From positions 124,001-188,000 of the forward strand of contig CBDEGD010000046.1 in assembly GCA_965237625.1 (NCBI GenBank): a DNA stretch of 64,000 bases, given 5' to 3'. Source of the DNA: JABDIP01 sp965237625 (lineage in GTDB: Bacteria; Pseudomonadota; Alphaproteobacteria; DSM-16000; Inquilinaceae). The position numbers were made by a program, and so were the translations under genes. This document shows positions 53,946 through 63,566 of this stretch, piece by piece (the first letter of the stretch is position 1; every line of letters starts with the position of its first letter). The notes beneath the pieces were generated by a model. It did no database searches. It was not told the DNA's origin and saw nothing but the letters and a program-made list of their open reading frames with translations.

Positions 53946-55670
53946 ATGGATGAAATCAACGGCGTCGGCTCATTGAGTCTTGCCAACGGATCGCCGACCT
54001 TCTTCGGCGGTCAGTCCGGCTTCGATACCGAGGCGCTGATCAATGCGCTGGTCCAGGTGCGCGAGCTGCCGGCGATCAAGGTCGAATCCCGCATCACCCG
54101 GAACCAGGCCAAGATCGCCGCCTTCAACGATATGAAGTCAGGCCTCTCCGCCATGTCGTCGGCCCTGAACGGGTTGCGCAACCCGCCCGGCTTCTTCGGC
54201 GGCCAGTCGAATGTCTTCCAGGCGAAGAGCGTGTTCGTGAGCGGCGGGAGTGCCGACCCGACGACCGTGGTCGCGGTGACGGTCGATGGCACCGCCGCGA
54301 TCGGAAACTTCGACCTGACGGTGAACCGGCTTGCCAAGGCCGAGAAGTTCATCGCCACCACCGCCGCCGATACCAACGCGCTGGGCTATTCGGGAACGAT
54401 CTCGGTCGGCCTGAATTCCGCCGACTACACGGCGACCGATGTGGCCATCGATGCCGGCGATACGATCTTAGACATCCGCGACAAATTCAATGCCGCTTCC
54501 ACCGCAACCGGCGTCAGCGCCGCGGTGATCCAAACCAGCTCGGACCCGGCAAACCCAAGCTACGAGCTGGTTCTGTCCGGCGCCGAAACCGCTCTCGACA
54601 TCAACTATTCCGACACTGTCGGGACGCTGATCTCCGGCGGCTCGATGGCGAAGTCGCCGCTGCAGGGGGCCGAGACGGCACAAATCGTCATCGATGGGGT
54701 GACTGTCGAGCGCACCAGCAATGAGATCGACGACGTTTTGGACGGCGTCACTTTCACGTTGCTGCGCGAGCAGCCGGGCGAGAAGATCTCCGTGGAGGTC
54801 GGCACCAACCTCAACAGCGTCAAGGACAAGATTGTCGAATTCGTCAACGCCTATAACGAGTTCCGGGCCTTCGTCGAAACCCAGCAGGTTGTCGCCGAGG
54901 ATGGCGCGGTCGGCGATTCAGCGGCGCTGTTCGGCAACGGCACCCTGCGCTCGGCCATGGGCGATGTCGCGTTGGAGCTTTCCCGGGCCGTCGGCGGCGT
55001 CGGCGGGCTGAGCACCCTGGCCGAGATCGGCATCACTTTCGACAGCAGCAACCGCCTGTCGATCGACGACACGATCCTCGACGATGCGCTGCTGACCAGG
55101 ATCGAGGAAGTGCGCGACATCTTCGAGTTCCGCTTCACCGCAAGCTCGACGGAATTGCAGGTGCTGTCCCATGAGGGCGACTCCGACATCTCGTCCTTCG
55201 ACATCCAGTTCGATAATCTGAACGCCGACGGATCCGGCATCACGGTTTCGAACCTGCTTGATTCAAGCGGTGCGCCGCTGGCCGGTGACGCCAATCCGTT
55301 CACCGTCGACGGCAATACGCTGATCGGCAAGGACGGAACGGCGTTCGAGGGGCTGAAGCTGGTCTATACCGGCACCGCCACCGGCGAGACGGTCAGCGTG
55401 AGCGGCGTCTCCCAGGGCATCGCCGACCGGCTGTACAACCGGGTCGAGGAGATTGTCGACCTCGACGGCCCGATCAATCAGGAAATCGTCAGCCTGGATA
55501 CGCGCAACGTTGAATTGGAAGAGGAGATCCTCCGGCTCGAGCAGCGCATCGAGGATTACCGCTTCTTCCTGATCGAGCGCTTCGCCGCGCTGGAAACGGC
55601 ATTGGCGGTCAGCAACAGCCTCAGCAACCAGATAACGTCCATCGCCGATTCCCTCAACAGCGACAACTAG
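53946..55670 (+). CDS. fliD: Filament cap protein FliD
   Basis: 574 residues. The FliD_N part reads FDTEALINALVQVRELPAIKVE, and the FliD_C part carries SVKDKIVEFVNAYNEFR and a terminal coiled coil (LEEEILRLEQRIEDYR). ATG 53946 is chosen over GTG 53943 because AGGAG lies 7 bases upstream. It caps the growing filament. Confidence 0.92.
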   Translation: MDEINGVGSLSLANGSPTFFGGQSGFDTEALINALVQVRELPAIKVESRITRNQAKIAAFNDMKSGLSAMSSALNGLRNPPGFFGGQSNVFQAKSVFVSGGSADPTTVVAVTVDGTAAIGNFDLTVNRLAKAEKFIATTAADTNALGYSGTISVGLNSADYTATDVAIDAGDTILDIRDKFNAASTATGVSAAVIQTSSDPANPSYELVLSGAETALDINYSDTVGTLISGGSMAKSPLQGAETAQIVIDGVTVERTSNEIDDVLDGVTFTLLREQPGEKISVEVGTNLNSVKDKIVEFVNAYNEFRAFVETQQVVAEDGAVGDSAALFGNGTLRSAMGDVALELSRAVGGVGGLSTLAEIGITFDSSNRLSIDDTILDDALLTRIEEVRDIFEFRFTASSTELQVLSHEGDSDISSFDIQFDNLNADGSGITVSNLLDSSGAPLAGDANPFTVDGNTLIGKDGTAFEGLKLVYTGTATGETVSVSGVSQGIADRLYNRVEEIVDLDGPINQEIVSLDTRNVELEEEILRLEQRIEDYRFFLIERFAALETALAVSNSLSNQITSIADSLNSDN

Positions 55671-55710
55671 ACAACGACGACAACCAGGTCATCGCAGGAA
55701 GGACGCCCAG

Positions 55711-56166
55711 ATGAACGCCAATCGCAATGCATTGCAGAGCTATGGGCAGGCGGCGCAGATAGTGCCCGCCGGAACCCAGGTTGTGATGCTCTATGACGGC
55801 ATCTTGAAATGCCTGTCCGATGCACGCTCGGCGATCGAAGAGAACCGCGTCGTCGACCGGTACAACGCTATCAAGAAAGCGTCGGACATCGTCAACGGCC
55901 TGAATGGCGGCCTCGATTTCGAGAATGGGGGCGACATCGCGCCGATGCTGGACCAGTTCTATAACTACGTCTTCTTCCGGCTGCAGCGGGCCTGCATGGA
56001 ATCTTCCGTCGAAATCGTCGATGAGTTGACATCCAACGTCACGGAAATGCGAAGCGCTTGGGCGGCTGTTTCGGCGCAGCCCGAGGCGGCGCGTCCGACC
56101 ACCCCGCGACCGCAGGACGAAGTGATCGACCCGGCCTTGTCCGGCGGCATCGCCGTCTCCGCCTGA
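55711..56166 (+). CDS. fliS: Flagellin export chaperone FliS
   Basis: 151 residues. The helical FliS core is seen in LQSYGQAAQIVPAGTQVVMLYDGILK and the following IKKASDIVNGLNGGLDFENGG; the C-terminal 30 residues are Pro/Thr-rich. It binds flagellin C-termini before export and follows fliD in the usual order. Confidence 0.9.
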   Translation: MNANRNALQSYGQAAQIVPAGTQVVMLYDGILKCLSDARSAIEENRVVDRYNAIKKASDIVNGLNGGLDFENGGDIAPMLDQFYNYVFFRLQRACMESSVEIVDELTSNVTEMRSAWAAVSAQPEAARPTTPRPQDEVIDPALSGGIAVSA

Positions 56167-56181
56167 CAGGAGATCTGAGAC

Positions 56182-58389
56182 ATGGCGAGCGGCAAGGCGA
56201 AGCAGCGCGAGCGCAAACGCAAGCAAACGGCCGTTGCCAGCCCGCCCGACCCGGCGACCATCGCCCGTAAATTGGCACAAGGCATGCAGCATGCGGAGGC
56301 CGGCGACCTGGCCGCCGCGGCACGGTGCCTGGCGGCCCTGAAAAAACAGGCGCCGCGCCATGCGGAGACCCGGCATGCGCTGGGTTATGTCCTGCATCTG
56401 CAAGGCCGTGACGAAGCGGCGGTCGAGGAGTTGACCGGAGCTGTTGATCTCGAGCCGGCGGCCGCGGCGTATCGCAACAGCCTCGCGGTCGTGCTCCATC
56501 AGGCTGGGCGGTTGGAAGAGGCCGAGGTGCAACTCCGGGCGGCCATCGACAGCGAACCTGGGACTCCGGTATTCCAGTTCAATCTGGGCAATGTGCTGAA
56601 GGATAGCGGCAAGTTCGCCGATGCCGCGGCGCGTTATCGCAGGGCGCTGACGGCCCATCCCGACGATCCGGAAATCCTGAACAATCTCGGTATCGCGCTG
56701 ACCCATTGCGACGCGGCCGGTGACGCCATGGCGCTGTTCCGCCGCGCCGCCACATTGCGGCCCGACGACCCCCAGATTCCATACAATATGGGCCTGGCCT
56801 ATCAGGAACTGGGCGATCCGGCCGCAGCCTTTGCGTCTTTCAACGCCAGCCTCGATGTGGATGAGGAGTATCATCACGCCGTTGCCGCGACGGCGCAGCT
56901 GCATGCCAATCAAGGCGCCATCGCCAAGTCGATCGCGACCTATCGCCGGCTGCTGGAGATACGGCCGGACGATTATGTCGCCATGCGTTCCATCGCCGAA
57001 TTACTGCGCACCACCAGCAATTTTCCCGAAGCCCGGCGATGGGTCGCGCGGATCGGCGAGCTGGCGCCGGATGATCCGGCCGCCGCCCGCATGATTGGCG
57101 GGATCCTGGCCGAGGAGAATGACACCGAGGGCGCGATCGCCGTCTATCGCCGCATTCTGGACCGGCACCCGGAGAAATTCGAAGTGTGGCTCGACCTCGG
57201 GCATCTGTTCATCCTGATGGAACGGCTGGATGAGGCGCGCGATTGCATCGACCGGGTGGCCGCGATCGAACCTGAATCACCGCGGCTGTTCTACCTGCGC
57301 AGCATGATCGCCGACGCTGACGGCAATTTGGTCGACGCCGGCGTCTTGCAGGACGAATGTCTCCGGCTCGATCCGGACAACTACATCATGCGGTCCCATC
57401 GTGGCCGGCTCCATCTTGCGGTTGGAGAGCTCGAAGCCGGCATGGAGCTGTACGATTCCCGCTTCAAGGACAATTGCACTGCGATCGACGATCTGCCGGC
57501 CCCGCTATGGCGCGGCGAGCCGCTGGCCGGAAAGCGGCTGCTGATCGCCGCCGAACAGGGCGTGGGCGACGAGATCATCTTCGGAAGCTGTATTCCGGAC
57601 GCCATCCGCGCGGCGGAGTCCTGCATCATCGAATGCGATCCCCGGCTGGTGCCGCTGTTTTCCCGTACATTTCCGGATGCCGAGGTGCACCCCTCACAGA
57701 AGAGTGTCGACAACCGCTTCAACGTACGCTGGTACGGCTGGCTGTCCGACGACCGGAAACCGGACTACGCGATCCCCATCGGCAGCCTTCCGCGCTGGTT
57801 CCGCGGCAGCCTGGACAAGTTTCCCAAGCCCGGTGGCTATCTGACGGTCGATCCCGAGCGCGTTGCCTATTGGCGCCGTCGGCTGGACGCGATGGGGTCG
57901 GGACTCAAGGTCGGCCTGTGCTGGCGCAGCAGCGTTTCCGGGTTGGAGCGCAACCGGTTCTACACCAGCGTCGATGACTGGGCGCCCCTGTTCACCGCGC
58001 CGGGTGTTGTGCCGGTCAATCTGCAATACGACGATTGCCGTGCCGAGCTCGACCATGTGCGGTCGACCTTCGGCACCGACATCCGGACCATGCCGGATCT
58101 CGACCTCTATAATGATTTCGACAACATGGCGGCGATGATGCGGGCGCTCGACGTGGTGGTCTCGGTCAGCACCATCATGCCTTACCTTGCCGCCGCGACC
58201 GGGCAGCAGGCGTTGGGCGTGTCGATTGGCCGTGACTGGACCCTGTTGGGCACCGACCGCTATCCCTGGCTGCCCGATTTGGTGCCGCTGATCCGGCCGT
58301 CGAGCGAAGACTGGTCGGTGGTGATCGGCGAAATCGTGCGACGGATTGGCGCGATGGCAACCGATATTCGGACCGTCGACGCGGCCTGA
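56182..58389 (+). CDS. TPR protein with glycosyltransferase-like domain (FlmG-like)
   Basis: 735 residues. A basic start (SGKAKQRERKRKQ) leads to about ten TPR units (residues about 25-400; LNNLGIALTHCDAAGDAMALF is typical). The C-terminal part, from about residue 430, is a GT-B fold related to family 9/41 proteins (GKRLLIAAEQGVGDEIIFGS, VGLCWRSSVSG, DVVVSVSTIMPYLAAATGQ). This architecture and the position next to flagellin, fliD and fliS recall Caulobacter FlmG, which binds flagellin by its TPR and glycosylates it. The donor sugar cannot be told. Confidence 0.85.
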   Translation: MASGKAKQRERKRKQTAVASPPDPATIARKLAQGMQHAEAGDLAAAARCLAALKKQAPRHAETRHALGYVLHLQGRDEAAVEELTGAVDLEPAAAAYRNSLAVVLHQAGRLEEAEVQLRAAIDSEPGTPVFQFNLGNVLKDSGKFADAAARYRRALTAHPDDPEILNNLGIALTHCDAAGDAMALFRRAATLRPDDPQIPYNMGLAYQELGDPAAAFASFNASLDVDEEYHHAVAATAQLHANQGAIAKSIATYRRLLEIRPDDYVAMRSIAELLRTTSNFPEARRWVARIGELAPDDPAAARMIGGILAEENDTEGAIAVYRRILDRHPEKFEVWLDLGHLFILMERLDEARDCIDRVAAIEPESPRLFYLRSMIADADGNLVDAGVLQDECLRLDPDNYIMRSHRGRLHLAVGELEAGMELYDSRFKDNCTAIDDLPAPLWRGEPLAGKRLLIAAEQGVGDEIIFGSCIPDAIRAAESCIIECDPRLVPLFSRTFPDAEVHPSQKSVDNRFNVRWYGWLSDDRKPDYAIPIGSLPRWFRGSLDKFPKPGGYLTVDPERVAYWRRRLDAMGSGLKVGLCWRSSVSGLERNRFYTSVDDWAPLFTAPGVVPVNLQYDDCRAELDHVRSTFGTDIRTMPDLDLYNDFDNMAAMMRALDVVVSVSTIMPYLAAATGQQALGVSIGRDWTLLGTDRYPWLPDLVPLIRPSSEDWSVVIGEIVRRIGAMATDIRTVDAA

Positions 58390-58420
58390 ACGCGCCAGCA
58401 TCAGCCGCTCGCGCGCAAGT

Positions 58421-58439
58421 CGGCACCGGGCCGGTGCCG
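58421..58439. terminator. Hairpin after the FlmG-like gene
   Basis: CGGCACC and GGTGCCG with adjacent bases form a compact GC stem (58421-58429 with 58431-58439), 32 bases past the stop, without a T-run. Attenuation rather than full termination is likely. Confidence 0.4.
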
Positions 58440-58556
58440 ACTGAACGCCACGCTCTCATACCCCGAATTTACGCGAAATTAACCAAACTGGCCTTCATTC
58501 GGTGGTGGTGCCCGACGGTTTTTCAATGCCGTCTTGTAATCCGAAGGAACGCCTCT

Positions 58557-59498
58557 TTGATCCAGGCGACACTCGATCAGTTTCTCGAAAGCGGCTTCGC
58601 CGATCTGGGGCGCGTCATAGACCCGGCGGCATGCGCTTCTTTGCTCTCCGAGATTCGGCGGCGGCGCCAATTCGACGCCGACATGTTTCTCACCGAGCGC
58701 GCATTCATGGCCGACCCGCAGATGAAGGGCGTGAACCCGCGACCCGGCAGAAATCTGCTGGATGGGTTTCAGCAAGAACTGGATTGTGTCGAAGGACATG
58801 CGAGCCTTGGCCAATTGCTCACGGCGCTCCTGGGTTCGGGGTACACGATCCTCGACAAGAAGCTGGTCTGCGGGGTGCCCGAGCGTTGGATTCCGGACTG
58901 GCTGGTACGCCGGATCAAGGGCAACCCGGTCAATAATCTGGGCGCCTATGTGCGACCCGAATACCGCGACGTGACCTATTTCTACGGCATCGATTTTCAT
59001 CAGGACATCATCGACTGGTCGGGCCGCGAGGCGGATTTCGTGACGCTGTATGTCTATCTGCACGGCGTCGGACCCTCCGACGCGCCCTTGCAGTTGCTGT
59101 CGGACAGCCACCGCCTTGGCGCAACGCGCTTTCCGCACCGGCTCGAGAAATCCGAAAATGGCGCCACCTGGTGGCGTTATGGCGGCGATGCCGAAGTGGC
59201 GATGGATTGCCGCCAGACCATGATGGTCGGCGGCGCCGGTTATGCCGCTCTATGGCATCCGTTCACACTCCATGGAACCCAGCCCCATGCCGGCGACAGC
59301 GAACGGATCTCCCTGCGCTATCTGATCGCCAAGAGTGACAACGCCCAGGATGCGTTCATCGACACGGTGAATGCGACCATCGCCGGCGCGTTGTCGATGT
59401 CCGATACCCGCGGCGATCTTGCCGAGGATGGCGCGCCGATCGTCCGGGGCAACGCAATCAATGCCGACGCACCGGAGAGCAGGGGCGGTGCCCTATGA
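58557..59498 (+). CDS. Phytanoyl-CoA dioxygenase (PhyH) family protein 1
   Basis: 313 residues of the Fe(II)/2-oxoglutarate family. The metal motif HxD is in IDFHQDIIDW and the distal histidine in WHPFTLHGTQPH; an arginine in RISLRYL should hold 2-oxoglutarate. It would hydroxylate an unknown substrate. The frame is open back to 58434, but that GTG lies in a hairpin; TTG 58557, with AAGGA upstream, gives a better N-terminus. Its stop overlaps the next gene by four bases. Confidence 0.82.
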   Translation: MIQATLDQFLESGFADLGRVIDPAACASLLSEIRRRRQFDADMFLTERAFMADPQMKGVNPRPGRNLLDGFQQELDCVEGHASLGQLLTALLGSGYTILDKKLVCGVPERWIPDWLVRRIKGNPVNNLGAYVRPEYRDVTYFYGIDFHQDIIDWSGREADFVTLYVYLHGVGPSDAPLQLLSDSHRLGATRFPHRLEKSENGATWWRYGGDAEVAMDCRQTMMVGGAGYAALWHPFTLHGTQPHAGDSERISLRYLIAKSDNAQDAFIDTVNATIAGALSMSDTRGDLAEDGAPIVRGNAINADAPESRGGAL

Positions 59499-60244
59499 CC
59501 ATCACCCGTTTGGAGCGTCATGGCGATGACGAGCGTGCGGTGCGCGCCTCGCTGGCAGCACTGCTGCAATCCTCGCCGATCCCACCGGCGGAGCTGATCG
59601 AGAATCTCGGCCTCTACGCGCCGCGGCAGGCACTCTCGCGGCTGCTGTTTTTTCATGAGCTTTACCGCCGCATCATCGACGTCCACGGCGTGGTGCTCGA
59701 TTTCGGCACCCGCTACGGCCAGACCCTCAATCTGTGGCAGAACTTTCGCGGCATATACGAGCCGGTCAACTACAGCCGCCGGATCTATGGCTTCGACACC
59801 TTCGACGGCATCGCCGGATCCGGCGCCCGGGACGGCGACGCGGTCGAGGCGAGCGACGGTTCCTACGGCGTGCCCCCGGACTATGAGTCTCATCTGGCGG
59901 ACGTCACCGCGTGCCAACGCCAGCTCAACCCGCTGCCCCATGTCCAAATCTGCGAGGTCTACAAGGGCGACGCCCGTCAGACCCTCGCCGACCATCTTGC
60001 GGCGCATCCGGAAACCTTGGTGGCGCTGGCCTATTTCGACATGGATGCCTACGCGCCGACCCGCGACTGCCTGGAGATGATCCTGGACCGGCTGCCGGCC
60101 GGCGCGGTGATCGGCTTCGACGAATTGTGCGACCCGGTATTCCCCGGCGAAACGATGGCATTCCTGGAGATGCTCGGCGACCGCCGCCTCAAGCTTCAAC
60201 GTGTTCCCTATGTCCCTGGCCCAGCCTTTGTGGTGATCGAATAG
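59495..60244 (+). CDS. SAM-dependent methyltransferase, TylF-like 1
   Basis: 249 residues. A Rossmann methyltransferase pattern is seen in VVLDFGTRYGQTLNLW, RRIYGFDTFDG and LAYFDMDAYAPTRDCLE, corresponding to the SAM site and the metal-binding DxD of TylF/MycF sugar O-methyltransferases. Coupled to both neighbours, and distantly related to the gene at 61151. Confidence 0.78.
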   Translation: MTITRLERHGDDERAVRASLAALLQSSPIPPAELIENLGLYAPRQALSRLLFFHELYRRIIDVHGVVLDFGTRYGQTLNLWQNFRGIYEPVNYSRRIYGFDTFDGIAGSGARDGDAVEASDGSYGVPPDYESHLADVTACQRQLNPLPHVQICEVYKGDARQTLADHLAAHPETLVALAYFDMDAYAPTRDCLEMILDRLPAGAVIGFDELCDPVFPGETMAFLEMLGDRRLKLQRVPYVPGPAFVVIE

Positions 60245-60246
60245 TC

Positions 60247-61146
60247 ATGCAGACACTCGCTCAAGAGACCTTCGTGCCGGCCTCGGTGGCCAGCTTTGAG
60301 ATGCCCGTCGAGGAGATGACGGCGGATCGTCTGAAAAAGACCTTCAAGACCGAGGGCGCGGTGATCGTCCGCGGTTTGCTCGGCGATGCCCGGGTCGGTG
60401 AATTGCGTGAGGCGCTGCGCGGCATCATCTCAGGCCAGTACCGGCATGCGACAGGTCATGATCCCGATCCCGATGTCGATATCGACACGCTATTCAACGC
60501 TTTGTGCGCCATCGACCGGCGGCTCGGCGCTCTGGTCTACGAGGCGGCGCGCGAAGTGCCGGCTTTCTATGCGCTGCTGATGCATCCCTGGGTGCAGGAT
60601 GTGGTCAAGACGGTTCTGGACGCCGAGATTCTGCAGATTCCGTACGACAAGGCGATGTTCCGCATCGACCGTCCGAACGAGCGCTGGTTCGAGTTCCACT
60701 GGCACCAGGACTACACCTACAATCTGATGTCCGAGCCGACCGTGACGGTCTGGACCCCGCTGACCTCGGTCACGGAGGATATGGGGCCGCTGCACATCAT
60801 TCCGCGCAGCCATGGCCGTCTGCGCCGGGTCCGCCTGGAGCAGAAGCGTGATGCCGATGGCCGGCCGAAGCAGGCCAAGACGGCCGTGCTGGCCGATATC
60901 GACCCGGCGGAGCTGGATGCGCGCGCTGTGAAAGTGTGCCTGGAGCCTGGAGACGTGCTGTTCTTCCATCACCTTCTGCTGCATCGCAGCGGCCACAACC
61001 AGTCAAACCGGGCCCGGTGGAGCATGGTGCCGCGCTACGGCAACATGCTGGACACTGAAATGGTGGCCCGTGGCTGGACCATCGAGCGCACACCCGATTT
61101 CGCAACCCTCAAGTCGCTTCGGCCCGACGCCGTGGTCGAGGACTAA
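60247..61146 (+). CDS. Phytanoyl-CoA dioxygenase (PhyH) family protein 2
   Basis: 299 residues. HxD in FHWHQDYTYN, the distal histidine in LLLHRSGHN and an arginine in NRARWSMVPRYG complete the 2-oxoglutarate oxygenase site. It is clearly diverged from the dioxygenase at 58557. ATG 60247 follows the previous stop by two bases. Confidence 0.88.
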   Translation: MQTLAQETFVPASVASFEMPVEEMTADRLKKTFKTEGAVIVRGLLGDARVGELREALRGIISGQYRHATGHDPDPDVDIDTLFNALCAIDRRLGALVYEAAREVPAFYALLMHPWVQDVVKTVLDAEILQIPYDKAMFRIDRPNERWFEFHWHQDYTYNLMSEPTVTVWTPLTSVTEDMGPLHIIPRSHGRLRRVRLEQKRDADGRPKQAKTAVLADIDPAELDARAVKVCLEPGDVLFFHHLLLHRSGHNQSNRARWSMVPRYGNMLDTEMVARGWTIERTPDFATLKSLRPDAVVED

Positions 61147-61150
61147 CCCA

Positions 61151-61903
61151 ATGGGAGTTCCGGCCCGCAAGCCACCGCCGCCGGTCGCCGCCGGCATCGA
61201 CGATCGATACGCCGCCCTGTTGCGGCGGCATACGGACGATCCGGACATCATCCACCAGCTCGGCGTCTTCGCCCGGCGCATGTATATGTCCAAGACGCTG
61301 GGGCATTTCGAGATCTACAAGCAGGTCGCCCACCTGCCCGGCGACGTCGTCGAATGCGGAGTCTACAAAGGCGAGTCGCTGCTGAACTTCGCCCGCTTCA
61401 TGGAAATGCTGAACCCGGGCGATCGCAGCAAGGCGGTCATCGGCTTCGATCACTTCAAGGGTTTGCAGGATTTCACCGACCGCGATGGCGCCGCAGCCCA
61501 TGTGGGCAATACCGAGGGTGGCTGGAATCCAGACCACTTCGCCGGCACGCTGATGGAGCTGATCGACCTGTTCCACCAGGACAGCTTCGTGCCGCAGAAG
61601 CCGCGCATCCAGATCGTCGACGGCGATATCCGCGAGACTGCCGGGCGTTTCGTCGAGGATAATCCGGGCTTGCGGATCAGCCTGCTGCATCTCGATTGCG
61701 ATCTCTACGAGCCGACCCTGGCGTCGCTCCAGGCCTTCTACCCGCGTATCGTCACCGGCGGCATCGTGCTGCTCGACGAGTATGGCATGCGCGAATGGCC
61801 CGGCGAATCCCAAGCACTGGACGAATATTTCGAGGGAAATCCTCCGGAAATCCGAAAGTTCGGCTGGCTCACCGCGCCCGGCGGCTGGTTCGTGAAGAGC
61901 TGA
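61151..61903 (+). CDS. TylF/MycF-type O-methyltransferase
   Basis: 250 residues. The family blocks GDVVECGVYKGESLLNFARF, IGFDHFKGL and the metal site LLHLDCDLYEPTLASLQAFY, then GGIVLLDEYGMREWPGE, are those of TylF (PF05711), which O-methylates deoxysugars. It is the fourth gene of a dioxygenase/methyltransferase alternation. Confidence 0.9.
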   Translation: MGVPARKPPPPVAAGIDDRYAALLRRHTDDPDIIHQLGVFARRMYMSKTLGHFEIYKQVAHLPGDVVECGVYKGESLLNFARFMEMLNPGDRSKAVIGFDHFKGLQDFTDRDGAAAHVGNTEGGWNPDHFAGTLMELIDLFHQDSFVPQKPRIQIVDGDIRETAGRFVEDNPGLRISLLHLDCDLYEPTLASLQAFYPRIVTGGIVLLDEYGMREWPGESQALDEYFEGNPPEIRKFGWLTAPGGWFVKS

Positions 61904-61904
61904 C

Positions 61905-62189
61905 GTGATCTATCACGTCGACAGCCCGACGAACCGCCTATTGGCGGGTGCTGTCATGTCCGCGGTGGGCATTGCCTTTCTGGTCGCCGGTTACCTCTAC
62001 CGCAGCAATCAGGACGGGACGGCGATCAGTGCGATGGCAAAGCCATTGGTGGGAAGCCTGTCCCTGTTGTTCACGGCGCTGCCCGTTGCGTTCATCGCGA
62101 TGGGTCTGTTCATGATCGTGCGCGGGCTTCGGTCCGCCGCGAAGGCGCGTGGGGAGCGGGCCGGCACCATTGATCGCCGCGACCAATAG
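61905..62189 (+). CDS. Small membrane protein of unknown function
   Basis: 94 residues from GTG 61905, one base after the previous stop. Two membrane helices (LLAGAVMSAVGIAFLVAGYL and LLFTALPVAFIAMGLFMIV) with a basic C-terminus. No family recognised; it may be the last gene of the glycan-type operon. Confidence 0.65.
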   Translation: MIYHVDSPTNRLLAGAVMSAVGIAFLVAGYLYRSNQDGTAISAMAKPLVGSLSLLFTALPVAFIAMGLFMIVRGLRSAAKARGERAGTIDRRDQ

Positions 62190-62195
62190 GGCGCG

Positions 62196-62252
62196 GTTCA
62201 GTCCGGGTCCTAAGGCGACGACAGTCTGGAATCTCCGAATGTTCGGACTGGC
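62196..62252 (-). pseudogene. Relic of an Lrp/AsnC regulator C-terminus
   Basis: The minus strand encodes VASPNIRRFQTVVALGPGL, which resembles the C-terminal end of the intact Lrp protein at 62974-63435 (FANPNIQKFQTIVAMESVK), with nine of sixteen residues the same by eye. No start or DNA-binding domain is present. Confidence 0.5.
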
Positions 62253-62292
62253 CACCATGACAGCGACCGGCTGCTCACCTATCGTCCAATGC

Positions 62293-62949
62293 ATGGCGAA
62301 AACCCCATCGAGATCCCAGGGCCGAGCGGTCGTCTACGGCGCGGCCTTCAGCGTCTACGTGCAGGCCGTACGTCTGGTGCTTGAGGAAAAAGGTGTCGAC
62401 TACGAACTCCATGAGGTCGATCCTTTCGGACCCGGCGGGCCGCCGGCGGATCATCTTGAGCGCCATCCCTTCGGAAAAATTCCGGCATTCGAAGACGGCC
62501 GGGTCCGCCTGTTCGAGAGCGAGGCCATCGCCCGATACATCGACGATGCCTATCCGGGACCGGCGCTGCAGCCGGTGGATCCGGTCGCCCGGGCGCACAT
62601 GTCCCAGACCATCAGCGTCTTGCATTCCTACGCCTATCCGACCTGGGTCCGGACGGTTTACATCGAGCGGGTCTCGAAGCCCCGTCGGGGAGCGGAGCCG
62701 GATGAGGCGGCCATAATGCAGGCCATGCCCAGGGTGAGAACCTGTGCCCGCATTATTGCCCAGGCGATGGGAGATGGGCCGTTTCTCGCTGCCGAGACGC
62801 CAACTCTCGCCGACTGTTTCGCGGCGCCGATGCTGGCGTGTCTCATGGAGGCTCCCGAAGGCGCGTCGGTGCTGGCGAAAGTACCAACGCTGTCGGCATG
62901 GTGGGATCGCATGCGCGCACGCGAAACGATTCAGCGAATCGTCGTTTAG
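62293..62949 (+). CDS. Glutathione S-transferase family protein
   Basis: 218 residues. A thioredoxin-like N-terminal domain (VVYGAAFSVYVQAVRLVLEEKG, HPFGKIPAFEDG with the cis-proline, LFESEAIARYIDD) and an all-helical C-terminal domain (PTLADCFAAPMLACL). ATG 62293 gives a full domain; the frame is open upstream. Substrate unknown. Confidence 0.92.
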   Translation: MAKTPSRSQGRAVVYGAAFSVYVQAVRLVLEEKGVDYELHEVDPFGPGGPPADHLERHPFGKIPAFEDGRVRLFESEAIARYIDDAYPGPALQPVDPVARAHMSQTISVLHSYAYPTWVRTVYIERVSKPRRGAEPDEAAIMQAMPRVRTCARIIAQAMGDGPFLAAETPTLADCFAAPMLACLMEAPEGASVLAKVPTLSAWWDRMRARETIQRIVV

Positions 62950-62973
62950 ACATCAACGCGCTCTCGCGGCCTG

Positions 62974-63435
62974 CTAGAACGGTATCTGCAGCCCCAGCTT
63001 GACCGATTCCATGGCGACGATGGTCTGGAACTTCTGGATGTTCGGATTGGCGAAGAAGATGCGCCGGGTCAGCTTTTCATAGGAGGCCATGTCTTCGGCG
63101 GTGATCACGAGGATGAAATCATGCTCGCCGGTGACGTAGTAGCATTGCTGCACTTCAGGAATGTCGCGGATTTCGCGCTTGAAAGAATCGATGATGTCCG
63201 CGCGGCCGCGCGCCAGAAGCACCTGGACGATCAGCGTCAGCCGCCCGCCGATCCGGTCCGGGTCCAGGATCGCCACCTCCGACGCTATGACGCCACTCGC
63301 CCGCAACCGCTTGATGCGACGCTGGCATGCCGTCGGCGATAGGCCGACTTCGGAACCAATCACCTCAGTTGTTTGCCTATTGTCCACCTGTAGGCACCGC
63401 AGGATGGCGACGTCGAAATCATCCAGATCAGTCAT
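62974..63435 (-). CDS. Lrp/AsnC family transcriptional regulator
   Basis: 153 residues. An N-terminal helix-turn-helix (DDFDVAILRCLQVDNRQT, VGLSPTACQRRIKRLRASG) and a RAM ligand domain (IVQVLLARGRADIIDSFKREI, CYYVTGEHDFILVI) are complete. Start at ATG 63435; the frame is open to 63606. Divergent from the EamA gene and thus a candidate regulator of that transporter. Confidence 0.93.
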   Translation of the reverse strand: MTDLDDFDVAILRCLQVDNRQTTEVIGSEVGLSPTACQRRIKRLRASGVIASEVAILDPDRIGGRLTLIVQVLLARGRADIIDSFKREIRDIPEVQQCYYVTGEHDFILVITAEDMASYEKLTRRIFFANPNIQKFQTIVAMESVKLGLQIPF

Positions 63436-63566
63436 GAACGCAGAATAGCAGCGATTCATGATGAGTAAATGCAGAAATTCAGCGTGCATGCTTTCGAGTT
63501 CGCAGCAAGCGGACGAGGGATTGCGCCTAGTATCCCTGGGCCAGCACCGGACATTTGGAGACCGCA

